Below the pieces are notes generated by a model. The model made no database searches. It worked only from the letters and a program-made list of their open reading frames with translations, and was not told the origin of the DNA. DNA of 64,000 nucleotides from an uncultured Candidatus Entotheonella sp. GTDB lineage: Bacteria > Tectomicrobia > Entotheonellia > Entotheonellales > Entotheonellaceae. The position numbers were made by a program, and so were the translations under genes. The DNA lies in assembly GCA_951828535.1 (NCBI GenBank), contig OX639990.1:1785300-1849299 (forward strand), given 5' to 3'. Below are positions 35,198 to 43,786 of the stretch, piece by piece (the first letter of the stretch is position 1; every line of letters begins with the position of its first letter).

Positions 35198-36433
35198 ATG
35201 GCCCTGGAATTTCGTTTTCCTGACGTGGGAGAAGGCATTGCTCAAGGTGAGATCGTACGCTGGCTTGTGGCCCAGGGTGACTGGGTGAAGGCCGATCAGC
35301 CGTTGGTCGAGGTGGAAACCGACAAGGCCGTGGTGGAGATTCCGGCTCCGCGCACCGGCACTATCCTGCGCCTGCCGGTAGCGGCGGGAGAAACAATTCA
35401 GGTCGGGGAAATCCTGGCGGTCATTGGCGAGGCGGATGGATCCGAGGCCGGCGTTGCGCCGCAGCCGGAGGCGGCCTCGGTTGTGGGACGGCTGGACGCC
35501 AAAACCATGAACCTGCCACCCGAGCCAGTAGCCGCTGAGTCGGAAAACGGCGCGGCCGCTGACCGGCGTGTGCTCGCCATTCCCTCGGTGCGCAAGCTGG
35601 CCCGCGACCTCGGTGTCGATCTGAGCCGCGTCAGCCCTTCCGGCCCGCGCGGCCGCATCCGCCGCGAGGACGTGCTGCGAGCGGCCCCGCAGGACGCCGA
35701 ACCTGTCCATCCCGCCGACACGCAACGGGATGCGCATGGTGCCTTCGAGCTTCAGCCCCTGACTGCCTTGCGGCGTACCATCGCCAAAGCGATGGTCGAG
35801 GCAGCCACAACCGCCGTGCCCATCACCACGATCGACGAAGTTGACATCAGCGAACTGCTGGATTGGCGGGCTCGTAGCAATGCCGCCGCTTCGGACGTCC
35901 ACCTGACCCTGCTGCCGTTCATCATGAAGGCGGTGGTGGCTGCCCTGCAACAGCACCCGGCGCTCAATGCCTCACTCGCCGAAGACCAGCAGCACCTGAT
36001 CCTCAAGCGCTACTACCACCTCGGCATCGCCACCGACACGCCCGAGGGGCTGATCGTTCCCGTGGTGAAGGACGTTGACCGCAAATCCCTCCTGACCCTT
36101 GCGACGGAGTTGCAGCACCTCGTCGAGTTGACCAACACGCGCCGCATCCCGCTGACCGACCTGCGGGGCGGCACCTTCACCATCAGCAATTACGGCGCTG
36201 TGGGCGGCATCTTCGCCACCCCGATGTTGCATCTGCCACAAGTCGCCATTCTGGGCGTCGGTCGGTTCATGCAGAAGCCGGTCGCCTATGAGGGGGCCGT
36301 CGCCTTGCGCACCGTCCTGCCGCTGTCCCTGACGTTCGATCACCGCGTCCTCGACGGCGCCGCGGCACAGCGGTTTCTCAATGCAGTCATGGCCTATCTC
36401 GCCGACCCCACACGGCTGCTGCTGACGCTGTGA
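35198..36433 (+). CDS. pdhC: Dihydrolipoamide acyltransferase (E2) of the 2-oxoacid dehydrogenase complex
   Basis: The E2 core transfers the acyl group from lipoamide to CoA. The 411-residue protein has one lipoyl domain (residues 1-80, lipoyl-lysine in VETDKAVVEIP), a flexible Ala/Pro linker, a peripheral subunit-binding domain (AIPSVRKLARDLGVDLSRV, about 125-160) and the catalytic domain with FDHRVLDGA near the C-terminus, including the active-site histidine. It is the expected partner of pdhA-pdhB, from which a 6.85-kb island separates it. An AGGTTAAGAC stretch precedes the start. No E3 gene is in this window. Confidence 0.93.
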   Translation: MALEFRFPDVGEGIAQGEIVRWLVAQGDWVKADQPLVEVETDKAVVEIPAPRTGTILRLPVAAGETIQVGEILAVIGEADGSEAGVAPQPEAASVVGRLDAKTMNLPPEPVAAESENGAAADRRVLAIPSVRKLARDLGVDLSRVSPSGPRGRIRREDVLRAAPQDAEPVHPADTQRDAHGAFELQPLTALRRTIAKAMVEAATTAVPITTIDEVDISELLDWRARSNAAASDVHLTLLPFIMKAVVAALQQHPALNASLAEDQQHLILKRYYHLGIATDTPEGLIVPVVKDVDRKSLLTLATELQHLVELTNTRRIPLTDLRGGTFTISNYGAVGGIFATPMLHLPQVAILGVGRFMQKPVAYEGAVALRTVLPLSLTFDHRVLDGAAAQRFLNAVMAYLADPTRLLLTL

Positions 36434-36563
36434 GGGAAGAGATAGGCCATACTTGATGCGAAACCGCGCTGGTGTACTGATTCCGAAGTTTCGATGAATT
36501 TATGGGGCAGTTTCCCCAATGGAATCAACAAAGTAAAAATCCACAAATTTCAGAATCAGGACA

Positions 36564-36896
36564 CTAGGCGTCCCTGACGACCCCATCGACGTGCTCCTGC
36601 AGGACGTTTTTGGAGACCGCACCCACCACGGTATCAACCCGCTTGCCGTCCTTGAAGAAGAGCAGCGCCGGAATCCCGGTGATGCCGTAGTTCTGCGCGA
36701 TCGCAGGATGATCGTCGACGTTGAGCTTGCCCACCTTCAATTTGCCATCGTACTCGGTAGCCAGCTCTTCCACCGCCGGCGCGATGATGCGGCAAGGCCC
36801 GCACCACGGAGCCCAGAAATCAACCAGAACCGGCGCATCGGCCTGTAACACTTCGGCGTCAAAATTTCCGGCGGTAACCGTAAACGGTGCTCCCAT
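36564..36896 (-). CDS. trxA: Thioredoxin
   Basis: This 110-residue thiol-disulfide reductant has a canonical fold: VLVDFWAPWCGPCRIIAP with the WCGPC redox motif, KLNVDDHPAIAQNYGITGIPALLFF with the cis-proline, and a C-terminal helix. The frame is open 37 codons upstream. The ATG at 36894-36896 fits the family N-terminus and has GGAGGG 9 nt upstream. It lies downstream of the tautomerase pair on the same strand. Confidence 0.96.
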   Translation of the reverse strand: MGAPFTVTAGNFDAEVLQADAPVLVDFWAPWCGPCRIIAPAVEELATEYDGKLKVGKLNVDDHPAIAQNYGITGIPALLFFKDGKRVDTVVGAVSKNVLQEHVDGVVRDA

Positions 36897-37036
36897 TAAG
36901 ATATCCCTCCATTGATTTTCACCTGCAAAAATACGCCGCACGATAGGTCGTTTGCTTGACCTCCCGTGCGGCGTTTTGAAAAACCTATTCGGACATTTGC
37001 CCGACAAACCGTTCGCGGTTCAAACCTGCAAGGCGG

Positions 37037-37432
37037 TTAGTCGGCCGCGTGGGCGTACCATTCGGCGCCTTCCTGACCCGGTTCGGGCAGGATGTGACCA
37101 CCCTCCATCGACCAGCGCGCCGGACCCTCGACAATGCGGGCGCCAACCTGGTCGAGCGAAACACCAGCGTTCTCGGCGTATGCCTGACGCAAGTCATTCT
37201 TCAGCTTCAACACCACCTCTGCCGGGCGACCGGCGCGGTTGCCGGCGTCGATGTAGTACGGCGTGTCATAGCCGGAATCGGCGCCCTCAGGGATCTCTTT
37301 GAAGAAGACGTGCACGAAGCTACGCGGCGCGTTGGTACTGTCGCAATGGATGTCTGTAAAAGCTTTGGCGATTTTGGGGCGCACGTCCATGGGTACGGCA
37401 CCAGCGGGTGAAATACAATTATACACAGGCAT
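37037..37432 (-). CDS. Tautomerase-superfamily protein, cis-CaaD-like
   Basis: This 131-residue protein begins Met-Pro, so processing would expose the catalytic Pro1. Numbered from Pro1, His28 (TDIH), the arginine pair of NRAGR (65 and 68) and the glutamate in SMEGGHILPEPGQEG match catalytic His28, Arg70/Arg73 and Glu114 of cis-3-chloroacrylic acid dehalogenase. The counterpart of its Tyr103 is not a tyrosine. Reactions in the group include tautomerisation, dehalogenation and hydration of unsaturated acids. GGAAAGGAC lies upstream of the start. The substrate is unknown. Confidence 0.85.
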   Translation of the reverse strand: MPVYNCISPAGAVPMDVRPKIAKAFTDIHCDSTNAPRSFVHVFFKEIPEGADSGYDTPYYIDAGNRAGRPAEVVLKLKNDLRQAYAENAGVSLDQVGARIVEGPARWSMEGGHILPEPGQEGAEWYAHAAD

Positions 37433-37449
37433 GACAAGTCCTTTCCTCG

Positions 37450-37791
37450 TCAGTAGACATTAGGGGCGTAGCCCTGATCGCTGGCGTTGACAACGACTTC
37501 ATCAACGCCACAGCCCGTTACCTCACACCACATGTCGCATATTTTCATCAGCAGTTGCTCACGCACCGGCTGCTCGCAGCCCGGCGGGATAGCACCGCGT
37601 ACCAGCGACGTGGTGGAAAGTTCGCCGCCACGGTATCCGGCACCGTGCGGTATCTCGTTGAATTCAACCTGCACGTCATCCGGAGCCGCACCCAGAACCT
37701 CGGCCGTTATGTCCGCCAAGCCGGAGACGAGACGGGGTCGGATGTCGAGGGGAATGCAACCCTCTTGTACGATGCACCTGAACGTAATCAT
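37450..37791 (-). CDS. Tautomerase-like paralogue lacking Pro1
   Basis: This 113-residue protein aligns without gaps to the first 28 residues of its neighbour (xPxDxRPxLxxxLADI). It begins Met-Ile, however, and has Thr where the neighbour has His28, so both catalytic residues are missing. It ends shorter, without the LPEPGQEG tail. CAGGAGAAACG precedes the ATG, and the gene is 17 nt upstream of the Pro1-containing paralogue, suggesting a co-expressed hetero-oligomer or a regulatory pseudo-enzyme. Confidence 0.8.
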   Translation of the reverse strand: MITFRCIVQEGCIPLDIRPRLVSGLADITAEVLGAAPDDVQVEFNEIPHGAGYRGGELSTTSLVRGAIPPGCEQPVREQLLMKICDMWCEVTGCGVDEVVVNASDQGYAPNVY

Positions 37792-37941
37792 CGTTTCTCC
37801 TGCACTTGGAAGATGGCCAATTGCGGCGACACCCTACCACACTCGGAGCCGGCGCTTCAACCGGGCGTTCGGGGTGGCCAGGGTAAGGGCATATGAAAGG
37901 GAATGACGTTTGCGGGCTGGAAGCCCGTACTCCCAGAGTCG

Positions 37942-38030
37942 CCCTCCCCTAACCCCTCCCATAGGGAGGGGAATTTTTCTGGGGGGATTGTTGCTCCCTC
38001 TCCCTCCGGGAGAGGGTTGGGGTGAGGGGC
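37942..38030. repeat. Intergenic palindromic repeat (CCCTCTCCC-GGGAGAGGG type)
   Basis: Two nested hairpins lie in a row: CCCCTCCC-ATA-GGGAGGGG (37953-37971) and CCCTCTCCC-TCC-GGGAGAGGG (37996-38016). They are framed by CCCTCCCCTAACCCC and GGTTGGGGTGAGGGG arms. This is a widespread dispersed intergenic repeat type in bacteria. It lies in the 358-bp gap between the tautomerase operon and the cupin gene. The preceding 37890-37940 also shows a GCGGGCTGGAAGCCCG palindrome. Confidence 0.8.
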
Positions 38031-38149
38031 AAGCCGCCATATGAGCTTACCCTGTCGGGGTGGTCGGGTGACTCTGGACGAGGATTAACCATGCGGGACG
38101 CGGGCTACGGTGTTTGCGCAATGGCAACACGATGAATGGAGGAGGACAC

Positions 38150-38530
38150 ATGGGACGGTTCGAGACCAAACGGCTGCCGTCGGCTGTGGACGCGATAGCG
38201 CCCGACGGTTCCGAGGTGCGTGTCTTGTGCAGCGGTGTGCGCGGCAGCATGGCCCACTTTTCGTTGCCGGGCGGCCAAGTGTCGCAGGCGGTGGCCCATC
38301 ACCGCATCGAGGAGGTGTGGTATTTCCTCACGGGGCGGGGTCGGTTTTGGCGCAAACAGGGGGCGGACGAGGAAATCATCGAGGCGTTTGAAGGAGTGTC
38401 GATTACCATCCCAGCGGGTACCCGCTTCCAGTTCAGAAACGACGGCGACGAGGCGTTGGTGGCGGTGGGCGTCAGCATGCCGCCGTGGCCCGGCGAGGAC
38501 GAAGCGTACCCGGTAGAGGGTGTTTGGTAG
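38150..38530 (+). CDS. Small single-domain cupin protein
   Basis: This 126-residue protein has the two cupin motifs: VAHHRIEEVWYFLTGRGRFW, with HxH...E metal-ligand candidates, and SITIPAGTRFQFRNDGDEAL. Such proteins are small metal-binding isomerases, dioxygenases or sugar-binding proteins. GGAGGAGG lies upstream of the ATG at 38150. The epoxide hydrolase gene follows 124 nt downstream. Confidence 0.88.
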   Translation: MGRFETKRLPSAVDAIAPDGSEVRVLCSGVRGSMAHFSLPGGQVSQAVAHHRIEEVWYFLTGRGRFWRKQGADEEIIEAFEGVSITIPAGTRFQFRNDGDEALVAVGVSMPPWPGEDEAYPVEGVW

Positions 38531-38654
38531 CCCGTGCAGGGCAGCGCTTGGGCTTGTTTGCAACCATTCCGGCGGGTAACATGGACGCCCACCGCAGGCA
38601 TGAAAGCCCCATCGACCCACGCGCGAAGTTGCATATCAAGGAGGACCTATCAGG

Positions 38655-39812
38655 ATGACCGTGCAACCCTACACCGTTCACGTTGCCGACGAAACGCTAC
38701 AGGACCTGCGCGAGCGCCTCGCCCGCACCCGCTGGCCGGGGGAACTCCCGCACACGGGATGGGATTACGGTTCCAATCTGGCATACGTCAAGGAACTCGT
38801 GGCGTATTGGCAGAATGGGTTTGACTGGCGCGCCCAAGAAGAGGCCCTGAACCGTTTTGCGCACTTCCGCACCACGGTCGACGGCATGGGGATTCACTTC
38901 ATCCACGAAAAGGGCAAGGGTCCTGCGCCGTTGCCGCTGGTCATCACGCACGGGTGGCCGAGCACCGTCTTCGAGATGTCCAAGATCATCCCCCTGCTCA
39001 CCGATCCGGCGGCCCACGGGGGGGACCCGCAAGACGCCTTCGACGTGGTGGCGCCGTCGCTGCCGGGCTATGGGTTTTCCGACGTTACCGGCACGCGCGG
39101 CATCAACGTGGCGCGAATCGCCGACCTGTGGTCGCAGCTCATGACGACGGCGCTCGGCTACAGCCGCTATGGCGCTCACGGCGGCGATTGGGGGGCGGGC
39201 GTAACGGCGCGGCTGGGCTTTTCCTACCGCAGCCAGGTGATCGGCATCCACACCACCTCGGTGTCCGGCGTACCTACCGGCTGGCAGCCGGGCATGCGCG
39301 ACCTGACAGCCGCCGAGCGCACCTTTCTGGAGGCGCGGGCGCATTGGCAATTGGAGGAAGGCGGGTACGCCCATATCCAGGGCACCAAGCCGCAGACCCT
39401 ATCGTATGGCCTCAACGATTCCCCCGCCGCGCTGGCCGCCTGGATCGTCGAAAAGTGGCGCAGTTGGAGCGATTGCGACGGGGACGTGGAACGGTGTTTC
39501 AGCAAGGACGAATTGCTGACGACGATTACAATCTACTGGGCCACGCAGACGATCAACTCCTCCACCCGCATCTACTACGAGAACCAGCACAATCCGTGGA
39601 TCATTCAGCCCGGGCAGGGTATCGACGTGCCGTGCGCCGTGGCGCGGTTTCCCAAGGAGATCAGCCGGCCGCCGCGTGAGTGGGCCGAGCGCTTCTTCAA
39701 TCTTCAGCAATGGTCGGAGATGCCGCGCGGCGGCCACTTTGCGGCCTTTGAACAGCCGGAAACGCTGGCGCAGGACATCCGGGCCTTCTTCCGGCCTTTG
39801 CGGGGAGCGTAG
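38655..39812 (+). CDS. Epoxide hydrolase (microsomal type)
   Basis: This 385-residue enzyme opens epoxides to diols. The N-terminal EHN domain (TVHVADETLQDLRERLARTRWP, residues 5-110) is followed by the alpha/beta hydrolase core: the oxyanion HGWPST, the nucleophile elbow GAHGGDWGAGV (catalytic Asp), a cap tyrosine candidate in RIYYEN, and the catalytic His in RGGHFAAFEQPE. AAGGAGG precedes the ATG. The EHN domain places it with microsomal-type hydrolases. The substrate is unknown. Confidence 0.93.
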   Translation: MTVQPYTVHVADETLQDLRERLARTRWPGELPHTGWDYGSNLAYVKELVAYWQNGFDWRAQEEALNRFAHFRTTVDGMGIHFIHEKGKGPAPLPLVITHGWPSTVFEMSKIIPLLTDPAAHGGDPQDAFDVVAPSLPGYGFSDVTGTRGINVARIADLWSQLMTTALGYSRYGAHGGDWGAGVTARLGFSYRSQVIGIHTTSVSGVPTGWQPGMRDLTAAERTFLEARAHWQLEEGGYAHIQGTKPQTLSYGLNDSPAALAAWIVEKWRSWSDCDGDVERCFSKDELLTTITIYWATQTINSSTRIYYENQHNPWIIQPGQGIDVPCAVARFPKEISRPPREWAERFFNLQQWSEMPRGGHFAAFEQPETLAQDIRAFFRPLRGA

Positions 39813-39822
39813 GCGAGGGAGA

Positions 39823-39853
39823 TCGGATTACGCCGCGTGAATCCGTAATCCGA
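39823..39853. repeat. Perfect 10-bp inverted repeat between convergent genes
   Basis: TCGGATTACG (39823-39832) and CGTAATCCGA (39844-39853) form a perfect stem with an 11-nt loop. It lies between the convergent epoxide hydrolase and nitroreductase-fusion genes and may serve as a bidirectional transcript end. The same core GTAATCCGA occurs at 63601-63635, so it belongs to a dispersed repeat. Confidence 0.65.
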
Positions 39854-39862
39854 CCCTCTGGT

Positions 39863-41005
39863 TCATTTCTCCGACTCTGCCAGTTGCTTGATCCCCTGAA
39901 CGGTCAATTCCATATTACGGCGCAGCGTTACGCGGCGCGCGGCGAGAATCTGCTTGGCATTGGCGGGGTCTTGCTGCATCGCTCGGGTGGTGCCGGAGAG
40001 GCCGGGACCCATCGTCATACACTGGCGCAAGCGGGTGGAGTCGCCAACGCGGTCCAACTCGAAGCGCCACTGCGCGCTCGGCTGCTCGGCGTCGCTGACG
40101 TTCCAGGCGAAAAGGCGGGGTGCTTCGCAGGCGACAACGTGCGAGGTGGTTTCCCACTGCCGGTCGCCGATGCTGTTGCGCCCGACGAAGCGGGCGCCCA
40201 CGCGCGGGCCGTCGCCGTCGAGCCATTCGGCGCCCTGGAACTCGTCGCTGAAGCGGGCTGGGAGTGTGACGTCGCTGATCAGGTCCCAGAGGCGCTGCGG
40301 CGGCGCCTCCACATTAACCTCGACGGTCACGCCGGGTTGCGAGGCCAGGATGTCGCCGTGATAGGGCTGCGCGTTGGTGTGGCCCCAGTGATCGAACCAG
40401 GTAATCTGAGCGGCCGGGCGCCGGGCGGTGGGTTTGAAGTCGGTGCCGACCGTCCAGGCCACGGGCAGCAGCACAATGGGCGTCACGCCCTTGGGGATGC
40501 CCAGGATGTCAATCAGTTCCTCGCGCTTGCCGAAGATCATCGTGGTCCACGCGGTCCCAAGGCCGCGGGCGCGCAGCGCTAAACAAAAACTCCAGGCCGA
40601 TTGGATGACGGAGTCGAACAGTCCCGGACGCCCGCTGCCGTCGTGCTCGCCCCAGATCGTCGGGATGACCAGGGCCGGCACGCGCTCCATGTTCTGCGCC
40701 AGGTAAGCGCTCGATGCCGCTGTGTGTTCGCGGTGCGAGCCGGTGCCCTTGAGTTGCTGAGCAGCCTGAATGATGCTGGCCCCCCCGGCCATGCGGTACA
40801 ACTCGGCGATCTTGGCCTTGACCTCGGCGTCGCGGATGACCAGCCAGCGGCGGCTGGCGATATTCGCGCCGGAGGGCGCCTGTTCTGCCAAGTCAATGCA
40901 CTGCAGAATGATCTCGTCGGGAACCGGACGCTCAAGATCAAGCCGCCGCCGCACCGCTCGGGTCGTCCGCAAAACAGAATCAACTTGTTCGACATCGAAG
41001 GTCAT
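39863..41005 (-). CDS. Nitroreductase-SRPBCC fusion protein
   Basis: Residues 1-215 form an FMN-dependent nitroreductase-like domain: TTRAVRRRLDLERPVPDE, AEQAPSGANIASRRWLVI, QSAWSFCLALRARGLGTAWTT and LGIPKGVTPIVLLPVAWT. Residues 235-370 form a START/SRPBCC-like ligand-binding domain (VTVEVNVEAPPQRLWDLISDVTLPARF, EWLDGDGPRVGARFVG, WNVSDAEQPSAQWRFEL). The two domains are in one frame with no sign of a lost stop. A GAGGAG lies 9 nt upstream of the ATG. The combination suggests reduction of a hydrophobic or aromatic substrate held by the second domain. No substrate is known. Confidence 0.85.
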   Translation of the reverse strand: MTFDVEQVDSVLRTTRAVRRRLDLERPVPDEIILQCIDLAEQAPSGANIASRRWLVIRDAEVKAKIAELYRMAGGASIIQAAQQLKGTGSHREHTAASSAYLAQNMERVPALVIPTIWGEHDGSGRPGLFDSVIQSAWSFCLALRARGLGTAWTTMIFGKREELIDILGIPKGVTPIVLLPVAWTVGTDFKPTARRPAAQITWFDHWGHTNAQPYHGDILASQPGVTVEVNVEAPPQRLWDLISDVTLPARFSDEFQGAEWLDGDGPRVGARFVGRNSIGDRQWETTSHVVACEAPRLFAWNVSDAEQPSAQWRFELDRVGDSTRLRQCMTMGPGLSGTTRAMQQDPANAKQILAARRVTLRRNMELTVQGIKQLAESEK

Positions 41006-41211
41006 GAATTACACTCCTCAGGAGCTAGAGAAAACTTGAAGGGGACCGGAACTGACGCCCAGCGGGGTCGTCAAACGGGGCTGTAACGGAGCCATCACGA
41101 TGCAATGATTTACCCCCGGAACGCAAGGGAATTCTGGCCCAGGTGCCCTCTATCACCCCTTCCATCGCACGGCCTGTTATAACCGAACAGGGTAGGCGTT
41201 AGGGACATTTC

Positions 41212-42426
41212 ATGGACGATACGCGACACCACATTGTTGTGCATTACGGCGAGCTGGGCCTTAAGGGCAGGAACCGGCCTGTTTTTCTGCACGCGCTGAT
41301 GCGAAACCTGCATCAGGCGCTCAGTTCGTTAGGCGAGGGCTCCGTCGAGCAGCAATCGGGTCGGCTATTACTAACCGCGCCCGAAAGGGTTCCCTGGGAG
41401 CAACTTGAGGAACGGCTGCATCAGGTCTTCGGCGTGGCCAATTTTTCACGCTGCTGGACGGCGCCGCACGACCTGGAAGCCGTCAAGCAGGCCGTGAGCC
41501 GCGCCCTGCACGGCCGGACTTTTGGCAGTTTCCGCATCACGGCGCGGCGGGCGTTCAAGGAGTTGCCGTGGGGATCGCAGGAGATCAGCCGCACCCTCGG
41601 CACCCACGTGCTGGAGACGCACGCCACGCGGGTGGATTTGAAGAACCCGGAGTTGGTCGTGCACGTCGAGGTGATCCCGCGTCGAACGCTGATTTACGTG
41701 GAAAAAACGGTTGGTGCCGGCGGCTTGCCGGTCGGCACGGGCGGCACGCTGCTGGGGCTGTTGTCGGGGGGACTGGACTCGCCGGTGGCTGCTTACCGGA
41801 TGATGAAGCGGGGTTGCCAGGTGCACGTCGTCCACTTTCACAGCTACCCGTTTCTGGATCGCGCCTCTCAGCACAAGGCCCACACCCTGGCACGCCTGCT
41901 GACCCGGCATCAGTACCATACGAAATTGTGCATGGTGCCGTTCGGCGAGGTGCAGCAACGCATCGTCAGCGCCGTGCCGGCAGCGTACCGCGTCGTCCTC
42001 TACCGACGATACATGCTGCGGATCGCCGATGTTTTGGCGCAGCAACTCGGCGCCCACGCGTTGGTGACCGGCGAATCACTGGGTCAGGTGGCGTCGCAGA
42101 CGCTCAGCAATCTGCGCGTCATCGAGGCCGTCAGCACCCTGCCGGTGCTGCGTCCCCTCATCGGCATGGACAAGGCGGAGATCATGGCACAGGCCGAGGC
42201 CATCGGGACCTATGCGACCTCGATCCTGCCCGATCAGGATTGCTGCACGCTGTTCGTGCCGCGCCGACCCGCCACCCGCACGACCCTGCCGGACATCGAA
42301 GCGGCCGAGCAGGCGCTGGACACCCCTGCCCTGCTGCAACTGGCTCTGGAAGGCACGCAGCGCATCACGTGTGACTTCCCGGAAGTTCCGACCTCCGCCT
42401 CACGCGAAGCAGCGCTCGAGGCATAG
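41212..42426 (+). CDS. thiI: tRNA 4-thiouridine synthase, short form
   Basis: ThiI adenylates U8 of tRNA and transfers sulfur, and also acts in thiazole formation. The 404-residue protein has the ferredoxin-like/THUMP region (VHYGELGLKGRNRPVFLHALMRNL, then LEERLHQVFGVANFS) and the PP-loop LLSGGLDSPVAAYRMMKRG followed by VTGESLGQVASQTLSNL. The C-terminal rhodanese domain of enterobacterial ThiI (482 residues) is absent, as in many phyla. Its 3' end overlaps the convergent next gene by 27 nt. Confidence 0.94.
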   Translation: MDDTRHHIVVHYGELGLKGRNRPVFLHALMRNLHQALSSLGEGSVEQQSGRLLLTAPERVPWEQLEERLHQVFGVANFSRCWTAPHDLEAVKQAVSRALHGRTFGSFRITARRAFKELPWGSQEISRTLGTHVLETHATRVDLKNPELVVHVEVIPRRTLIYVEKTVGAGGLPVGTGGTLLGLLSGGLDSPVAAYRMMKRGCQVHVVHFHSYPFLDRASQHKAHTLARLLTRHQYHTKLCMVPFGEVQQRIVSAVPAAYRVVLYRRYMLRIADVLAQQLGAHALVTGESLGQVASQTLSNLRVIEAVSTLPVLRPLIGMDKAEIMAQAEAIGTYATSILPDQDCCTLFVPRRPATRTTLPDIEAAEQALDTPALLQLALEGTQRITCDFPEVPTSASREAALEA

Positions 42427-42804
42427 CGTCTCGCCCTCGAACCAATAATGCCGGAAATCGGAAATGCGAACGGTCTCGCGCAGGCACAGCGTGCGCGCGT
42501 CGGCGCCGCGGCCTTTGGGAACGTAGAGGTAGGCGGCGGCTTGCAGGTGGTCCAGGGCACGCCAGCGCCGCATGGCGGCAGTGAGGTCGCGCAGGCTCTC
42601 GTCGGTTTCCACCATGCCAACGATTTCGACCGTCCGACTGACCCGCCCCACCGCCACGAGATGCGGATACTGGTCTTTGACCGGCCGCTGCAAGGCGCGC
42701 CCGGTGTTGGTGTAGATCGTGAAGATGTTGGTGTCGAACGCCTCAAACGCAATCCGTTCGATCAGATCCTCCAGGATGACAGGGCGTGTCGTCGTTCCAT
42801 TCAT
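42400..42804 (-). CDS. Conserved hypothetical protein
   Basis: This 134-residue protein has hydrophobic strands alternating with charged turns (FDTNIFTIYTNTGRALQRPVKD, HLVAVGRVSRTVEIVGMVET, LQAAAYLYVPKGRGADA). The layout hints at a small alpha/beta fold that could bind or cut nucleic acid, but no motif is decisive. It follows the GNAT gene by 39 nt on the minus strand. I do not recognise the family. Confidence 0.7.
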   Translation of the reverse strand: MNGTTTRPVILEDLIERIAFEAFDTNIFTIYTNTGRALQRPVKDQYPHLVAVGRVSRTVEIVGMVETDESLRDLTAAMRRWRALDHLQAAAYLYVPKGRGADARTLCLRETVRISDFRHYWFEGETLCLERCFA

Positions 42805-42843
42805 GACTCACTCTTTCGTTTGGATTTGGGCCGTTGAAGCACC

Positions 42844-43671
42844 TCAGGACAGCTTCTGCCCCATCAGGCCATAACTGCGCACGGGCTTCAGACCCTGCTG
42901 CTGCAGGATGTCGAGCAACGGGTCGGCCGCATTCACCTTGGGATGCGTGACCGGGGACGCGCCGGCGGCGTGCAGGCGGCCTAGCAGAACGGCGCTCACG
43001 TGAGCCGCGTCCGCGTCGGGGGCGCAGGCGAGGTCCAGAATCGTTGCGCCCTGATGCAGCAGGTAGCCCTGCATCGCGCCGTCTTCACGATAGGCATAGC
43101 CGTGTATCAACTCGCCATAGCCGGCCAGGGAATCCTCACTGCGCTCCCAACACGCCGGAAAAGCGTGAAACGCCTCGTAGGCATCCAGCAACACCGCCGC
43201 CGGCGCTTGGACGACTTCTCCAGACGGGTCGCCGGGGCTGTCCGGCTCGCCCTCCAGGGTGACGTACCGCCCGCGTTCCTCGAAGCCAACGGACTGGAAG
43301 AAGTTAAGCGCCGCGTCGTTATCTTCGGGAACGTCTACCGTAATGTCTGCGGTGCGCTGGATGGCGATTTTACGAACCAACGCCTCAACAAGCTGGGAGG
43401 CGATACCGCGGCGCTGAAACGCCGGCTGGCAGCCCAGGGTCTGGATCCACGCGCACGCCTCACGCCGCGTACTGATGATCGCCGCCACCGGCTGCTGCCG
43501 TTCGAGCGCCACCATGCAATTGCCAGGGCGCACGGCAAACAGCGTCATATGCGCCTTTAACCGCTCCTCGGTCATCTCCGGTGTGTCCGTCTCGTGGATG
43601 CGGCAGCATTGATTAATCGCCCGCACGATCAATTCCAGATCGTCCGGACGGCAAAAGCGATACGAGGGCAT
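42844..43671 (-). CDS. GNAT-family N-acetyltransferase
   Basis: This 275-residue protein has a GNAT domain at about 1-150: YRFCRPDDLELIVRAINQC, TLGCQPAFQRRGIASQLVEAL (acetyl-CoA loop) and EDNDAALNFFQSVGFEERGRYVTL. A second, more divergent GNAT-like half follows (about 165-275). The ORF is open far upstream, but that part overlaps the coiled-coil gene in another frame. The ATG at 43671 gives the family N-terminus. The substrate is unknown. Confidence 0.85.
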   Translation of the reverse strand: MPSYRFCRPDDLELIVRAINQCCRIHETDTPEMTEERLKAHMTLFAVRPGNCMVALERQQPVAAIISTRREACAWIQTLGCQPAFQRRGIASQLVEALVRKIAIQRTADITVDVPEDNDAALNFFQSVGFEERGRYVTLEGEPDSPGDPSGEVVQAPAAVLLDAYEAFHAFPACWERSEDSLAGYGELIHGYAYREDGAMQGYLLHQGATILDLACAPDADAAHVSAVLLGRLHAAGASPVTHPKVNAADPLLDILQQQGLKPVRSYGLMGQKLS

Positions 43672-43786
43672 CAGAAAAGATTCCTGCACAGAGGCGAGAT
43701 TGCGGCAAGACCGGCGAAGGCTCTGCACAAAAGGTTGATCTTGCACAAACACTCGTGGATCAGCATAGAAAGTCGATGGCGTTTGT

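Noticed and set aside
37942-38030. Possible CRISPR array because of repeated CCCTCCC units
   Set aside because: The units are nested palindromes of one intergenic repeat. There are no evenly spaced direct repeats or spacers and no cas genes.
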